From positions 1-64,000 of the forward strand of contig PHCF01000016.1 in NCBI GenBank assembly GCA_002842145.1: 64,000 nucleotides of DNA, in the 5' to 3' direction. The position numbers and the translations under genes are program-made. The notes under the pieces were generated by a model. That model did not search any database and was not told where the DNA came from. It saw nothing but the letters and a program-made list of their open reading frames with translations. Each line of letters opens with the position of its first letter. Within the stretch, counting starts at the first letter, position 1. Source of the DNA: Betaproteobacteria bacterium HGW-Betaproteobacteria-6. Its GTDB lineage: Bacteria; Pseudomonadota; Gammaproteobacteria; Burkholderiales; Rhodocyclaceae. Of the stretch, positions 20,613 through 31,460 are shown piece after piece.

Positions 20613-20698
20613 CGCTCTGAAATGGCTGAAGGATTGGCGCCTGTATTCTGACCCTAGCGAAATCGACCGGTAGCCGCAGACAACTAGGCGGCTAAAGC

Positions 20699-21727
20699 AT
20701 GGCTTTTCTCGAAGACTATCAGCGCGAACTCAAGCGACAAAGTCGGCATGGGCGTTGCCTCCACTATTCAAATGGTGATCGCTGCAATGAGGTTGTTTCC
20801 GCTCACTCGATTCAGAAGCGAGGGCAGTTAAACCTCATCGCAGAAGATGGGCACGTTTATCGACTGAACGCAGATTTTTCCATACTTGAAAAAACGAAAG
20901 GGTTCCCTAGCCTTAAAAAAACGGGGGTGAACCGCGCGTCGACCTTTGCTGGCTACTGCAAGTATCACGACAATGAGCTATTCGAACCGATTGACAACTT
21001 CCCGCTTGGTCCTGAAAGAGAGCAAATTGCTCTCTACGCATACCGATCTTTATGCCGTGAATTTTTCGTCAAAGAGAACGCGGTCAAAGTGCTTGCCAAG
21101 ATGAAGGATCACCCGGAACTAGATGAATCAAGTCGTAGATTTTTGTCTGCCTTGCTAATCGGTCATAGTCTTGGCCTTGAGGGGTTGAAACACCACAAAT
21201 CGATATTCGACACCGCTCTTTCTGGCAGTAATTTTGAGCAATTCGAGTTCACTTATTTCACATCGAGGTCGCCATGTTCAGTGCAGTTGTCAGGGCTGCT
21301 ATATCCTGACTATGATTTTGAAGGCAATCATCTCCAAGACCTTGGGAATAATGAGACGCCATGGGATCTGATTACTTTCTTTACTGCTCCTGTTGATGAA
21401 GGTTGGGCATTTGGATTCGGGTGGCATGTCTCAAGTAATCGGAGCTGTGTTCAATTCATGCAGTCTCTAGCGCAAAGAGTGGCGAATGGAGAGAAGGTCG
21501 AGGATATGCTTCTGCGTTTCTCGCTGTCGTGCTGCGAGAACCACGCTATACGAATTTCATGGTGGGACGGACTCCATGAGTTATCGCGTGCAGCTGTGAT
21601 GGAACGGATGTACGTGATGATGCATCCCAGCGTTCCTGTATCAAGCCGTTATCTGGCGGCAGGCTGCGAAGGAATCGCAAATTGGCAGTATGAGTACGTC
21701 CACACAACGCTCCGTGCAGCCGGCTAG
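20699..21727 (+). CDS. Uncharacterised protein with N-terminal Cys/His cluster (CLHYSNGDRCNEVVSAHSIQ)
   Basis: 342-aa ORF directly downstream of the SIR2-HerA-KTSC genes; no family recognised. Confidence 0.7.
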   Translation: MAFLEDYQRELKRQSRHGRCLHYSNGDRCNEVVSAHSIQKRGQLNLIAEDGHVYRLNADFSILEKTKGFPSLKKTGVNRASTFAGYCKYHDNELFEPIDNFPLGPEREQIALYAYRSLCREFFVKENAVKVLAKMKDHPELDESSRRFLSALLIGHSLGLEGLKHHKSIFDTALSGSNFEQFEFTYFTSRSPCSVQLSGLLYPDYDFEGNHLQDLGNNETPWDLITFFTAPVDEGWAFGFGWHVSSNRSCVQFMQSLAQRVANGEKVEDMLLRFSLSCCENHAIRISWWDGLHELSRAAVMERMYVMMHPSVPVSSRYLAAGCEGIANWQYEYVHTTLRAAG

Positions 21728-21829
21728 CGTTATGGGGTCCTATTAAGTTTGCCTGTAGCACCGGTAAGCCGAATCCAGGGTTATTCACCGCTTTTTCTGC
21801 AGCGATTCGGTTTTCGGACGCGGTGAAGG

Positions 21830-22984
21830 TTATGTGCCGTGCCTTTCCTCTATCGCTTGATAGAGCATGGCCGCAGCCCGTCGCGCGATTGCGTCTTCTT
21901 CGGGGTCGAGTGGTTCAAGTTCGATCCCACCACGGCCATCGATGAACATGCCCCCCCCTACATCGTCATCGTAGCGGGATCCGTTTTCGTGGATGGCTTC
22001 ATACTCGTCTGCCGACAGATCGGCGCCCAGTAGTTCGGCAAGATAGAACCAGGTCCAGCACTGCCGTAGGTTCAACCGATCGTAGCCTTCGATCAGTTCA
22101 CGCATGGCTTCAGTGTCGCCTTTCTGTGCCGCGATCGTTCGCCACCGCCAAGCATCCTTCCGCCGGCCGATATGTTCGGCGACATCAGCGGCATAGGCTG
22201 CGTCGATGCTCGCGGAAAACTCGCCTAGTTGTTCGAAGAAGGCCGGGTCACCAAAAATCTCAGCCATTTCGAGCAACGCGGCTTCATGACCAAGCGCACC
22301 GGCCGCACGCAGGTGGTGTTCGTACTTTTCCGAACGGGTCTGCATGGCCGCGTATTCGTCCGCCCATTCCTTTTCGACGCCGGTGAGTACGCGGCCGTTA
22401 CGCGCCTCGTTGTACCAATAGTCGCTGCCAGAACTGGGTTCGTCGTAGGGATCGTCGGACGGTGCGTAGATCAGCGCTAAGGCGTAATGGGCATCGGCAT
22501 CGCCTTTGTTGGCAGCCGACAGTAGTCCGTCAAGCAGGATGGGGGTGGCGAGGGATTCGCGATCAAACCATGGACCATAGGTGTCTTCGTCATCCTCAGC
22601 CTCGTCGTCAAACTCGTCGAGTTCATGATCGGTCTCCCTATTCGTTTCGTATCGAAGATGCGCGACAAGGTCCGCAATGCGGATGACGCCTATATCCTGG
22701 TCAGTAAGGTATACCGAGAGGGGCTGCGCGAGCTGGAGCGCCGTTTCCGGCAAGTAGTCGAGTTCCAGGCAGCGGCGCCCGACCGATTCCCCATACTTGG
22801 CCGGACGTCGGCTGGTGAGGCCGCCTTGCGTGAAAACGTACTCGGCGCACAAGGATGCGTACGAGTTGAAACCGAAGGCAGCGGCCAATAGTTCGTAGAC
22901 GTGGCTGCGCTTGAAGGCGGTGCTGGTTCGGGCTTGGAGATATTGCTGAGTATCGAACGCGAGTTGTTTGATCGTCATGATCAA
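21830..22984 (-). CDS. SEL1/TPR-like repeat protein
   Basis: GLLSAANKGDADAHYALALIYAPSD, AAGALGHEAALLEMAEIFG, TIAAQKGDTEAMRELIEGYD repeats. Confidence 0.6.
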   Translation of the reverse strand: MIMTIKQLAFDTQQYLQARTSTAFKRSHVYELLAAAFGFNSYASLCAEYVFTQGGLTSRRPAKYGESVGRRCLELDYLPETALQLAQPLSVYLTDQDIGVIRIADLVAHLRYETNRETDHELDEFDDEAEDDEDTYGPWFDRESLATPILLDGLLSAANKGDADAHYALALIYAPSDDPYDEPSSGSDYWYNEARNGRVLTGVEKEWADEYAAMQTRSEKYEHHLRAAGALGHEAALLEMAEIFGDPAFFEQLGEFSASIDAAYAADVAEHIGRRKDAWRWRTIAAQKGDTEAMRELIEGYDRLNLRQCWTWFYLAELLGADLSADEYEAIHENGSRYDDDVGGGMFIDGRGGIELEPLDPEEDAIARRAAAMLYQAIEERHGT

Positions 22985-23381
22985 CCTTTCCTGAAAACCT
23001 CATCGATTCGGGTCAGGTGCACGCGTTTAAGTCCCCGACGACGAGGCTCAAAAGAGAAGGTCTACTGGATATGACGCTCGTTGCTGCGTTGCCTGTTTTT
23101 ACTCACGTGCAAGTATGGTGGGCACCGCTGTCGATAATAACATTCGCGTTTAAGGTAGGCTACCGTCACGCGAAATGTAGACCGTTGGCATGTGGCGCAT
23201 CTTGTACGCTTTCAAGATGAAAAAATATCTGTGTTTGTTGATAACAGAACACTCCGACGGTTACTCGGCATTAGCTAACGGCTGCAATGAGTCCAATTAC
23301 AAACGTAGCATCCAAAAACTTCCAACGTTGGCAATGGCCGAGGAGCGGAATCGCGTGACTCCCCTGCCCTTCGTCATTTGA

Positions 23382-23400
23382 CATTTGACATTATCCCCCT
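23382..23400 (+). repeat. 19-bp direct repeat, left copy, flanking Wadjet cassette
   Basis: catttgacattatccccct; identical to 31906..31924. Confidence 0.85.
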
Positions 23401-23591
23401 CTGCCAAGATTCTGCTCTTCGCCGCCGTTGAACGAGTTTGGCACCGGTCAAGCCCTGAAGAACAAGTCGAATGTCCGCTCTGGCGCAATCTTGAACGGAT
23501 AGCCTGACTTTTTGAAATCGTATTCCGTGATTGACACAAAAGAGGATGGCAGTTAAGTTCAGGTGATGACATTCGGGATTTTTTCATCCAG

Positions 23592-24989
23592 ATGAGCCGC
23601 CCTTCGACATCTTCCTCAATACCCCACGACGTTCGTCTCGTGGCTGCCATATCGCGGCTCTTAGACCTGCATCAGAGCCGCCGAGAGACTGGCGTTTACG
23701 TTCCTGAAACGCAGGAACGGTCTGGGCAGATGCTTGCCCTTGCTCTCATTTTTCTCGACACGCTTCGCGAAATAGAAATGGATCGCGGACCTTCGTTTGT
23801 TCCTATCGGCGAAGTTCTTACTGCAATGCGGAAGCGGGTCTCGACGGTAGTAGATGAGGATTTGGATTTCGTCATTGATTCGTTGGCTCACGAGCGGGAA
23901 ATCAGATACGGGGTCGAGGACGGCAAAGGCGGAATTACCTTCGGCTTGACCAAGGAGTCGACGCCACTCGTCGAGAAGGCGAGAGGTTTTGCCCAAGTCC
24001 AACTGACGGAAAACGGTCGGCTCCTGCTTCGTATTTCGGCGATGAAGGAAAGTTGGCTTTACAGCGATATCGATGCCGAAAAACTGGTCAAGGCTATCGA
24101 GCGAGGACAATTCGCCGATATTCCCCGTTTCTGCAAAATGATGATTCTTGAAATTGCATCGAAGAACAAACAACTCTCATCAGCTTTGGAACGCCCCACG
24201 CTCGCCGAACTTCGGGACATGCTCATTGATGATGGTCCAGGTATTGCGGGAGCCTTGAGAGACGCAACGGAAGTCGTTAAACAGGCTTGTTCCAAGATAT
24301 TCGATGCAGGAACGAGAGAGTCGTTCGAGATGTGGCGGGAGAGAAATCCCGTTTCCTATTCCATAGGCAATCTGCAAACCGAAATCGAGTTGGTCATGCA
24401 GAATGTCGAGGTTCTGTCCCGCCGTTTCGTGGGCTTCCTCGAAACCGCTCAACGGGCGAGGTCGACAGGCGGGGAAGGCATCCCCTTCCTGTCTATCGCC
24501 GATTCAATGACCGTTCCCTCCACCGTTCCTAACTTGCGACGGCTGGAAGCCATCCTTGCCGAACTGATGCCTTGGGGGACGGGTTCGAACTTCTTCCATC
24601 CTTCCTTGATGGTCGGTTCCGTGGATTTCACCACCTTGGATGAGGGCGAGAAACATGTTCCCGTTTCCACCTTCAATCTTGAACCCGACCGTGCCGCAAG
24701 CCATAGCCGGCTCATGGATTTCATCCTGCGGAATCGGGCGATGGTGATTGACAGGCTGATGGCTAGTCCAAAGACCTTCTCCGAAATGATTTCCGATGTC
24801 GGTTTCTCGCTGGAAGCCGACGAGACTCCTGCCGATTTCTTCGGCGTCTATTCCGCTCCCGAACACCTCGATGGCGAAGGCTTCCGCATCGTCGTAGGTA
24901 TCACGGGAGAAACATTCGACACACGCATTGCGGGTTTGCATTTCACAGGCTCCGACCCGTTGATGTTCCTCACGGAGGAAAACCTATGA
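23592..24989 (+). CDS. Wadjet JetA-like protein (DUF3375 / MukF-kleisin-like)
   Basis: Gene order, length and N-terminal winged-helix-like region; overlaps next gene by 4 bp. Confidence 0.75.
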   Translation: MSRPSTSSSIPHDVRLVAAISRLLDLHQSRRETGVYVPETQERSGQMLALALIFLDTLREIEMDRGPSFVPIGEVLTAMRKRVSTVVDEDLDFVIDSLAHEREIRYGVEDGKGGITFGLTKESTPLVEKARGFAQVQLTENGRLLLRISAMKESWLYSDIDAEKLVKAIERGQFADIPRFCKMMILEIASKNKQLSSALERPTLAELRDMLIDDGPGIAGALRDATEVVKQACSKIFDAGTRESFEMWRERNPVSYSIGNLQTEIELVMQNVEVLSRRFVGFLETAQRARSTGGEGIPFLSIADSMTVPSTVPNLRRLEAILAELMPWGTGSNFFHPSLMVGSVDFTTLDEGEKHVPVSTFNLEPDRAASHSRLMDFILRNRAMVIDRLMASPKTFSEMISDVGFSLEADETPADFFGVYSAPEHLDGEGFRIVVGITGETFDTRIAGLHFTGSDPLMFLTEENL

Positions 24990-25795
24990 ACCCGACTGAA
25001 ATCGGTATCGTCTTTGCCTACTTGCTCCGCTGGCGGGAAATTTCAGGCAATCCGCCTGGTCGTAATTTGCGGGATGGCGAACGAGCGGTCGCGAGAATCC
25101 TCGCCAATTGCAATTCTTCAGCCCTGAACGACTTCGAGGACTTCCTGAACGCACAGGGCTTTTCTCTCGTCGATAGGGATGGCGTCGAGTTTGGTATTCC
25201 CCCGAAAGCGGGAACCCCGAACACGATTTGGGTTTTGACTCGCAAGCGTGGCGAAGATGTCGCCCCTTATGTCGACAACCGTTGGTATATCGAAGCGATG
25301 CGAGATGGTCGCGGCGGCGACAGGGAAGCCAAGAAGCACGAGACGATTTTCTGGACAGCCCGTCTCTGGCTGACACTGCAATGGTTCTTCTACGAGAAGA
25401 TTGACCGCTTGCCATCCGAAGTCAGCCGCTATTCCGAAGCCTTCGTCTCCAAGCGTCTTTTCGTCGAGGAACTCTCCTCGGGCATCGAGAAGATGGGGAA
25501 CTCTGGAAGACCCGAAGGCGAAGCAGGCGTCGTTTGGGATCATTTTTGGAAGGACAAGGGGAAAATTTCCACTTGGGCTGCACGCTTCCTGAATGTCATG
25601 GAGCAATCGGGAATGATTGAGGCAACGGGGAACAAGGACGAATGGCGACAAACCGTCCTTGCGGCAATCGAGATGGCAGACAACTCCTCTCAAGAGATTT
25701 CCTATCTCCTGCCACCCAAACAACCTTTGGCGAGCCGTGAAACGGCTGCATTGCTGCTCGGCGAGACCGTGGCAGACGAAAACCAACAACAATAA
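24986..25795 (+). CDS. Wadjet JetB-like protein (DUF4194 / MukE-like)
   Basis: 269-aa ORF in canonical position between JetA and JetC; ends in a winged-helix-like region. Confidence 0.7.
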   Translation: MNPTEIGIVFAYLLRWREISGNPPGRNLRDGERAVARILANCNSSALNDFEDFLNAQGFSLVDRDGVEFGIPPKAGTPNTIWVLTRKRGEDVAPYVDNRWYIEAMRDGRGGDREAKKHETIFWTARLWLTLQWFFYEKIDRLPSEVSRYSEAFVSKRLFVEELSSGIEKMGNSGRPEGEAGVVWDHFWKDKGKISTWAARFLNVMEQSGMIEATGNKDEWRQTVLAAIEMADNSSQEISYLLPPKQPLASRETAALLLGETVADENQQQ

Positions 25796-25809
25796 AACGG
25801 GAGGGACAG

Positions 25810-28800
25810 ATGCCGCTCATCAACAAAATCGAAGTTTCCAACTTCATGAACAGCAGGCGGGAAGACCCTTGGCGTCCCGACTGGACTTTCCAAGTGTTCG
25901 ACCTCAAAAGCGAAAACACCGCAATCAACATGCCGAACGGTCGAGGCAAAAGCACACTCGTCCTTACCATCCTCGCACTGCTTGCACACGACAAGAGCAT
26001 TCACGAACTTCGCAAGAACCATTTTGCTCCGCAATCGACAGGGCATTACACCCACATCCGAATCGCGACCTACATTTGGGTCGAAGACGATTCGCCCGTC
26101 GACTTGGTTGTTCAATCGGGTGGCGATGCAGGCGGGACACCGATGGTCTTTGGCTTGTATGGAAACGCTGGAGAGAGCGGGTCATTTAAGGTCTACGCCT
26201 ATCGCGGAACCTTGGAGGATTGCCCAATCGGTAGACGTGAAGGAAACAGGATTACGCTGACAGGAAATCAGGATTTCCTCGACAAGTTGTCGGTCATGCC
26301 AGGTCGTTTCCCCGCAACGCAACGGGAGGACACCCGCGTCAATTGGCGGGAGCATGTCTCGGGCATCTTCGACATGCCAAGCATCGAACAGCAGCTTGTC
26401 TATCAGAAGGCGAAGGGAGCCGAAGGCAGCAGCGGATATTTCGATGTCAATCCGCCTCGCGGCAAGCAATTCTCGGAAGCAGTTTTTTATGAACGGCTGG
26501 CTCCCGAACTTCTCGTCGACATGATGGGCAGCGTCGAGGAATATGCCGACGAACGCGGCATTGAGGATGTCATTCATCAGAAGGTTCAAGGAATCATCAA
26601 GGCGAAGGTTCGCACGGCGAAGACCGCCGATGACTTGGAGAAGACAAGACGAGTCCTCGAAGAACTGGAACGGGTCAAGACGAGGGCTGATGCCGTCGTC
26701 GAGGCAAAAGATACTACTGAACGCAAGGTCGCCGAATTTTCGCTTCAACATGCGGCATTGAAGGCTGTCGTAGTGGACGACCCCATTCCTGGGCTGTTGC
26801 GTCAACCTCCCGAGGAAGCCCCTATCCTCATTCGTTCGATGGTGATGCAGGGTGGAAACTGGTTCTTGCCTGATAGAGCATTCGAAATTTTCACAGGGGA
26901 AGACCCAAGGACACTTAATCAACGAGCACAGCGGCAGCAAATTGAGATTACCGCAGCCGAAAAGTCGCAACTTATTGATTTTGCGTGTGATCGTGGTTCG
27001 GCGACTACCAGTAGGGAGCAAGGTGGAGGCGATCCATCAAAACTCTATTCAGTTGAAAATGCAAAGATACTTTTGGAGGCAACAACGAATTTCAAATCCC
27101 CTTATATTCGTGACTCCGCAATCCAGATGGTGCTGGACTCTTTCTCTTGGGTTGAGGCATACGGCGACACGAACCCCGCAAGAATCGAAAATCTCGAACT
27201 GGCAGAAAAGATAGCCTCTCTGGACGAGCAACGAGCCGACTTTGCCACAAAGAGGGATGCTCTCCAGAAAGAAAAACTCAGCCTGAAAGACGAGCAACAG
27301 CAAATCGGCGAGCAACAAGCCGAATTCCGTCGCATGTCGGATAGCGGTCTTTTCTCCGAGGAAGAACTTCGTTCACCGTTCCAGACAGGGCAAAAGGCAG
27401 AAAAGGATTTTTCCACTGCCGACCTAACCCTTTCTGCACACCGACAAAACGTTGCCTTGAATAAGAAAAGCTTCGAGGAATGGCAAGCATTCGTAGCAGA
27501 GCATGGAGAAGATGCTGACCCGCTGGAGTATGCCGAAGCATTGGAAGAGGTAAAGGACAATGCCGAAGGAGCGTTAAAAGCCAACAAAGACGAACTGGCG
27601 ACTGCCAGCGAGAATGCAAAGACAGCCAAAGGCACAGCCGAGACGGACAAAAGGGCTTTTGAGGCATTGGCTGCGAAAGCAGAAAACATTGGGAAGTTGC
27701 GTCCCCTTGTTCAGACTTTTGCAAACAGATTCGGAAGCGAGAACCCCGAGGGTTTGCTTGCTCTGGTCAAAAAGGAACTTGCTGATGCAGATAAGCGAGT
27801 TTCAGTCATTGCCGCCGAACGAGCATCAATGGCAGATGCCTTGTCCTCGCTTCACACCTTTGCAGAGGCTTATGGCAAGGATGAAGACCCGAAAGCATGG
27901 TTGGATAAGCGTTCACAGGAACGGACCGCTCTCTCGACGGAGATAGCCAATCTTGGCGATCACATCAAAGACCTGAAATCTCGCAGAGCGGATCTCGACA
28001 AGGCGGCAGTCGCACCAGGCAAGGTTGCCCGTGAAGTCCTCGACCTTGCTGGAACGGATGCAAAGCCCCTGCACGCATTCATCGATGAAATCGGTTTGCA
28101 GCAAGACAGGAAAGAGCGTGTCCTGTCGATGTTCTCGGCTCTTCTGTTCTCTCCTGTCTATGGAAACGCCGAACGAGCAGCAGAAGTCGCCTCCATGCTT
28201 GCGACGAAGGGGATTGAGTCTCCCGTCTTCGTCTCGTCCGAACTTGCCGAATTCTGCCGCAGCACGGATATCTCCTATAACGGCTCCGTGGCTAGAACAT
28301 GGCTAGTCGGTGTCAGGACTCGTCCCGTCGATTGTTTGCTAGACCCGACCTTAGTCGAGCGGGAAAAGGAAGCTCTTGATACCCAAATCAATCAGGCAAC
28401 CGCGACCCTTGGGGAAAAGCAAAAGCGATTCGAGGCACTCGACCCAGAAGGACAGGAAGCCATCATTGCTCGAAAGGCTCGGGAGGCTATCGAGAAAGGC
28501 TTCCCTGCCAAGGATGGAGCATTGCAAGAAGAGAAATCGCAACTCGAAGAAGCCTTGCCGCGTTTGAGAGACAGGGCATCGGAAGAAGCCGGCGATTCCA
28601 TTCGAGCCGCAATCGAATATCGCAGGTTGATGGGCGACACATCGGAAGACGAACTCGCCGAAGCCCTTGAACAAGCGGAAGAGAAAGCAAGGCTGTCGGG
28701 CGAATTGCACTCTCGTTATGAGTCAGATGCCCAGTCGCTCACAGACAAACGGGAAGCCCTGCAAACGGCTTTTAGAACTGCGAGCGAAAAAGCAACGGAA

Positions 28801-30360
28801 ATCCCCAAGCTGAAGAGCATTGGGAGGTTCATCGATGCGGGTGCTCCTGCTTTCATGAAATCCGCCGCGACCAAGGACGACGAATATCTCAAGGCAAAAA
28901 ACGCTGCTGAGAAACGCAAGGGGTTCAGGTTCGAACTCGCAGAATCATTCGTCAAGTCAGGAGACAACCGTCCAAAGGAAATCGAAGCTCGACTTGGGGT
29001 CATCACGCCTGAACTGAATGACATCATTGAGAAACGTATCCCAGCTTTGGAAGAAGCCAAATCGGCAATGGAAGCGAAGGGTCTCAAGCTCCTTTCGGCA
29101 ATCGCCGATATCGATAACTTCATCCGTGAATTACGGAAGAAATATAAGGAAATGGCAACGGCAGAGGTTATCCCTGCTCCCATTTCGTCGGAGCGTTTGG
29201 CAGAACATCCGTTGTCTCTTGCTGCTCAAGAAGTGCGGCTTGCCACATCGGGAGAGGATATGGTGAAAGCGATTCTCTCGATGAGAAACCCTCTCGATGA
29301 AATCGAGGCTGCGACCTTGAAACATGATGTTGGCTCGGCAAGAGATTCTTTGAGATTGGCAAAGAAATATCTGTCAGGAGAGATAGACCGCGTTAAAGGG
29401 GATTCAACCATCGCCCTGAACGAGCAGATGCGAATTGGTCTGGAAGGCTCCAAGGAGGATATCGGCGAACTGGTTCGCATGATTGCTGCGACGACCGATA
29501 ACTTCAACAAGAGCCTTGCAGCGAACGAAACAGCCAGAACACACCTTGAAAACGAGTGGGAAGGCATTGGTTCTTGGCTGGAAAATTTCACTCGACGCCT
29601 TCCAACCAACTTCGAGGCAATGAGGTCTGTCTTCAAGCCTGTCCGCGATTCCGTCTCTGGCGAAATCATCTCTGCTGGCTTCGATATTGAAGCGAGAGTA
29701 GCGGATATGGGCGATGTCAGAACAGTCCTGACGGGCATTGTCGATAAGGTAGAGAAGGGCGAAAAGAACATTGAGAATTTCGGCAACGATGACGCCTCTC
29801 GCTCCCGCTATACGAAGAACATGAGGAAGGAAATCCGCGAGGAGTTCTACAAGAATGTCATTCTTGAACCGACGATTCGCGTATGCATTCCATCCATTAG
29901 CCACAAGTCTCTGAAACTCGAAAAGAACATGGTTTCTTCTGGTCAGGGTGTTGCGATGTCCCTGCTCTGGATCGTGAAGATGGCTGACTATGTGACGGAG
30001 CGGGAACTTCAACGGCAGAATGTCAGTAATGCCGCTCGCAAGCGTGTCCGCAGCATGAGAACGCAGTTCGTCATCATCGACGGAGCCTTCTCGCACCTTT
30101 CCGACAAGCGTCTCATCACGGATGCCTTGGATAGCGTCAAAGGCAAGAGAGGCAAGTTCCAACTCATCATCACGGGGCATGAACCCAACTACAAGAACGA
30201 TTTTGCCTACTTCCCCTCCTATGTCGTAGCTCGGGAAATCGGCGGAAACCTCATGTATGCGGAAAGCGAAACCAGACGCCTGATTGCCCCCGAGGAGGTA
30301 GGTTCTCGTCTGGGAGCAATGGAAGTTTCTTCGTTCCATAAACTGACGGATGCGGCATGA
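25810..30360 (+). CDS. Wadjet JetC-like SMC/MukB-type ATPase, 1516 aa
   Basis: Walker A MPNGRGKSTLVLTILALL, long coiled coils, signature-like SSGQGVAMSLLWIV, Walker B-like QFVIIDGAFSHLSD. Confidence 0.85.
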   Translation: MPLINKIEVSNFMNSRREDPWRPDWTFQVFDLKSENTAINMPNGRGKSTLVLTILALLAHDKSIHELRKNHFAPQSTGHYTHIRIATYIWVEDDSPVDLVVQSGGDAGGTPMVFGLYGNAGESGSFKVYAYRGTLEDCPIGRREGNRITLTGNQDFLDKLSVMPGRFPATQREDTRVNWREHVSGIFDMPSIEQQLVYQKAKGAEGSSGYFDVNPPRGKQFSEAVFYERLAPELLVDMMGSVEEYADERGIEDVIHQKVQGIIKAKVRTAKTADDLEKTRRVLEELERVKTRADAVVEAKDTTERKVAEFSLQHAALKAVVVDDPIPGLLRQPPEEAPILIRSMVMQGGNWFLPDRAFEIFTGEDPRTLNQRAQRQQIEITAAEKSQLIDFACDRGSATTSREQGGGDPSKLYSVENAKILLEATTNFKSPYIRDSAIQMVLDSFSWVEAYGDTNPARIENLELAEKIASLDEQRADFATKRDALQKEKLSLKDEQQQIGEQQAEFRRMSDSGLFSEEELRSPFQTGQKAEKDFSTADLTLSAHRQNVALNKKSFEEWQAFVAEHGEDADPLEYAEALEEVKDNAEGALKANKDELATASENAKTAKGTAETDKRAFEALAAKAENIGKLRPLVQTFANRFGSENPEGLLALVKKELADADKRVSVIAAERASMADALSSLHTFAEAYGKDEDPKAWLDKRSQERTALSTEIANLGDHIKDLKSRRADLDKAAVAPGKVAREVLDLAGTDAKPLHAFIDEIGLQQDRKERVLSMFSALLFSPVYGNAERAAEVASMLATKGIESPVFVSSELAEFCRSTDISYNGSVARTWLVGVRTRPVDCLLDPTLVEREKEALDTQINQATATLGEKQKRFEALDPEGQEAIIARKAREAIEKGFPAKDGALQEEKSQLEEALPRLRDRASEEAGDSIRAAIEYRRLMGDTSEDELAEALEQAEEKARLSGELHSRYESDAQSLTDKREALQTAFRTASEKATEIPKLKSIGRFIDAGAPAFMKSAATKDDEYLKAKNAAEKRKGFRFELAESFVKSGDNRPKEIEARLGVITPELNDIIEKRIPALEEAKSAMEAKGLKLLSAIADIDNFIRELRKKYKEMATAEVIPAPISSERLAEHPLSLAAQEVRLATSGEDMVKAILSMRNPLDEIEAATLKHDVGSARDSLRLAKKYLSGEIDRVKGDSTIALNEQMRIGLEGSKEDIGELVRMIAATTDNFNKSLAANETARTHLENEWEGIGSWLENFTRRLPTNFEAMRSVFKPVRDSVSGEIISAGFDIEARVADMGDVRTVLTGIVDKVEKGEKNIENFGNDDASRSRYTKNMRKEIREEFYKNVILEPTIRVCIPSISHKSLKLEKNMVSSGQGVAMSLLWIVKMADYVTERELQRQNVSNAARKRVRSMRTQFVIIDGAFSHLSDKRLITDALDSVKGKRGKFQLIITGHEPNYKNDFAYFPSYVVAREIGGNLMYAESETRRLIAPEEVGSRLGAMEVSSFHKLTDAA

Positions 30361-31460
30361 ATATCGAGGATAAGGTCATTGCAGCCCTTTGGACGCTGAT
30401 GGGAGGGCGAGACTTCCTGCAAGGCAAGGGGCTGGTCGGACGTGTCGCAGAAAAGGCTGGTATCGACCCGCTGGAAGCCAAGATGACCTTGGGCAAGTTG
30501 GCTCGCAAGGGAATCACCGTAGGCGTTTCGGAAAAAGGAGAAGCCTTTGGAAGGGTATCCCTGACGATTGAAGCTCCCAAACGCGAGGAGCCTGTCTCAC
30601 TCATCAGGTGGCGGGAGGCTCTTCGGGCGATAGTAATGGATGAGAGCGAAGCGGCAACGCTTGCTCCCTGTCATGACAGGTTGGACGGCTTTTCGGATGC
30701 CGACATGCGAGACCTCGCAAACGGTCTGAAAGGTCTTAAATCGGCTCAAAAAGCGGAAAAGAACACGCCTCGCTTCGTCGTCTCGGCGAAGTATCTCCTT
30801 GGTTCATCCAAGATGCTGGGGAGCCTTCCTACACCTGCCTTGAAAGCCTTCGGTATCGATATCGACGCTTTCCCCGATGCTATTCCTCAAATAGTTGTCG
30901 CCGGTCCTGAAAATCCCGAAGCCGTCTTGCTCCTCGAGAATCCGCATTCGTTCGAGGAAGCCATTGCCGCAGGGTGTGCCGAAAAAATCGCCCTCGTCGT
31001 TACATACGGATATGGGCTTTCTCGTTCAGGAGAGGCATACGGCAACAGCTTGACGGAAGCAGTCGCACAAGCAGACCGACTTGTTCCCCTGATTAGAAAA
31101 GGCAATCCACCATCTCCGAAAATGCTCCTTGGACACCCCAGAATCCTGTTTTGGGGCGATTTGGATAGAGAGGGGCTACGCATTTACGCCAGCCTTCGAA
31201 AGGGGCTTCCTGCCCTTCGGGCGAGTGCCCTATATCTTCCGATGCTGGAAGCGATGGAAAGAGGAATCTCGCATCCATACACCAAGGCGACAGCCAAGGA
31301 AAAACAAGGAACGACGGAGCATGTGCCCGAGGATGCAATGCCCTTGGCGTCCATCTGTTCGGATAGAGGCATCGACCAGGAAGCGGTTAGCCGCGAGGAA
31401 ATTGCAAGGCTTGCTTCCATGTCACTTGAAGAGGCAAGGCAAGGGACATGCCAGCGATAG
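30357..31460 (+). CDS. Wadjet JetD-like toprim-type nuclease subunit (DUF3322/DUF2220-like)
   Basis: Toprim-like VLLLENPHSFEEA and ILFWGDLDREGLRIYASL; overlaps JetC by 4 bp. Confidence 0.8.
   Translation: MNIEDKVIAALWTLMGGRDFLQGKGLVGRVAEKAGIDPLEAKMTLGKLARKGITVGVSEKGEAFGRVSLTIEAPKREEPVSLIRWREALRAIVMDESEAATLAPCHDRLDGFSDADMRDLANGLKGLKSAQKAEKNTPRFVVSAKYLLGSSKMLGSLPTPALKAFGIDIDAFPDAIPQIVVAGPENPEAVLLLENPHSFEEAIAAGCAEKIALVVTYGYGLSRSGEAYGNSLTEAVAQADRLVPLIRKGNPPSPKMLLGHPRILFWGDLDREGLRIYASLRKGLPALRASALYLPMLEAMERGISHPYTKATAKEKQGTTEHVPEDAMPLASICSDRGIDQEAVSREEIARLASMSLEEARQGTCQR

Noticed and set aside
20612-20699. Possible integron attC-like site (gtttaac core) between KTSC and the 342-aa gene
   Set aside because: No matching GTTRRRY partner or convincing stem found; no integron integrase recognised
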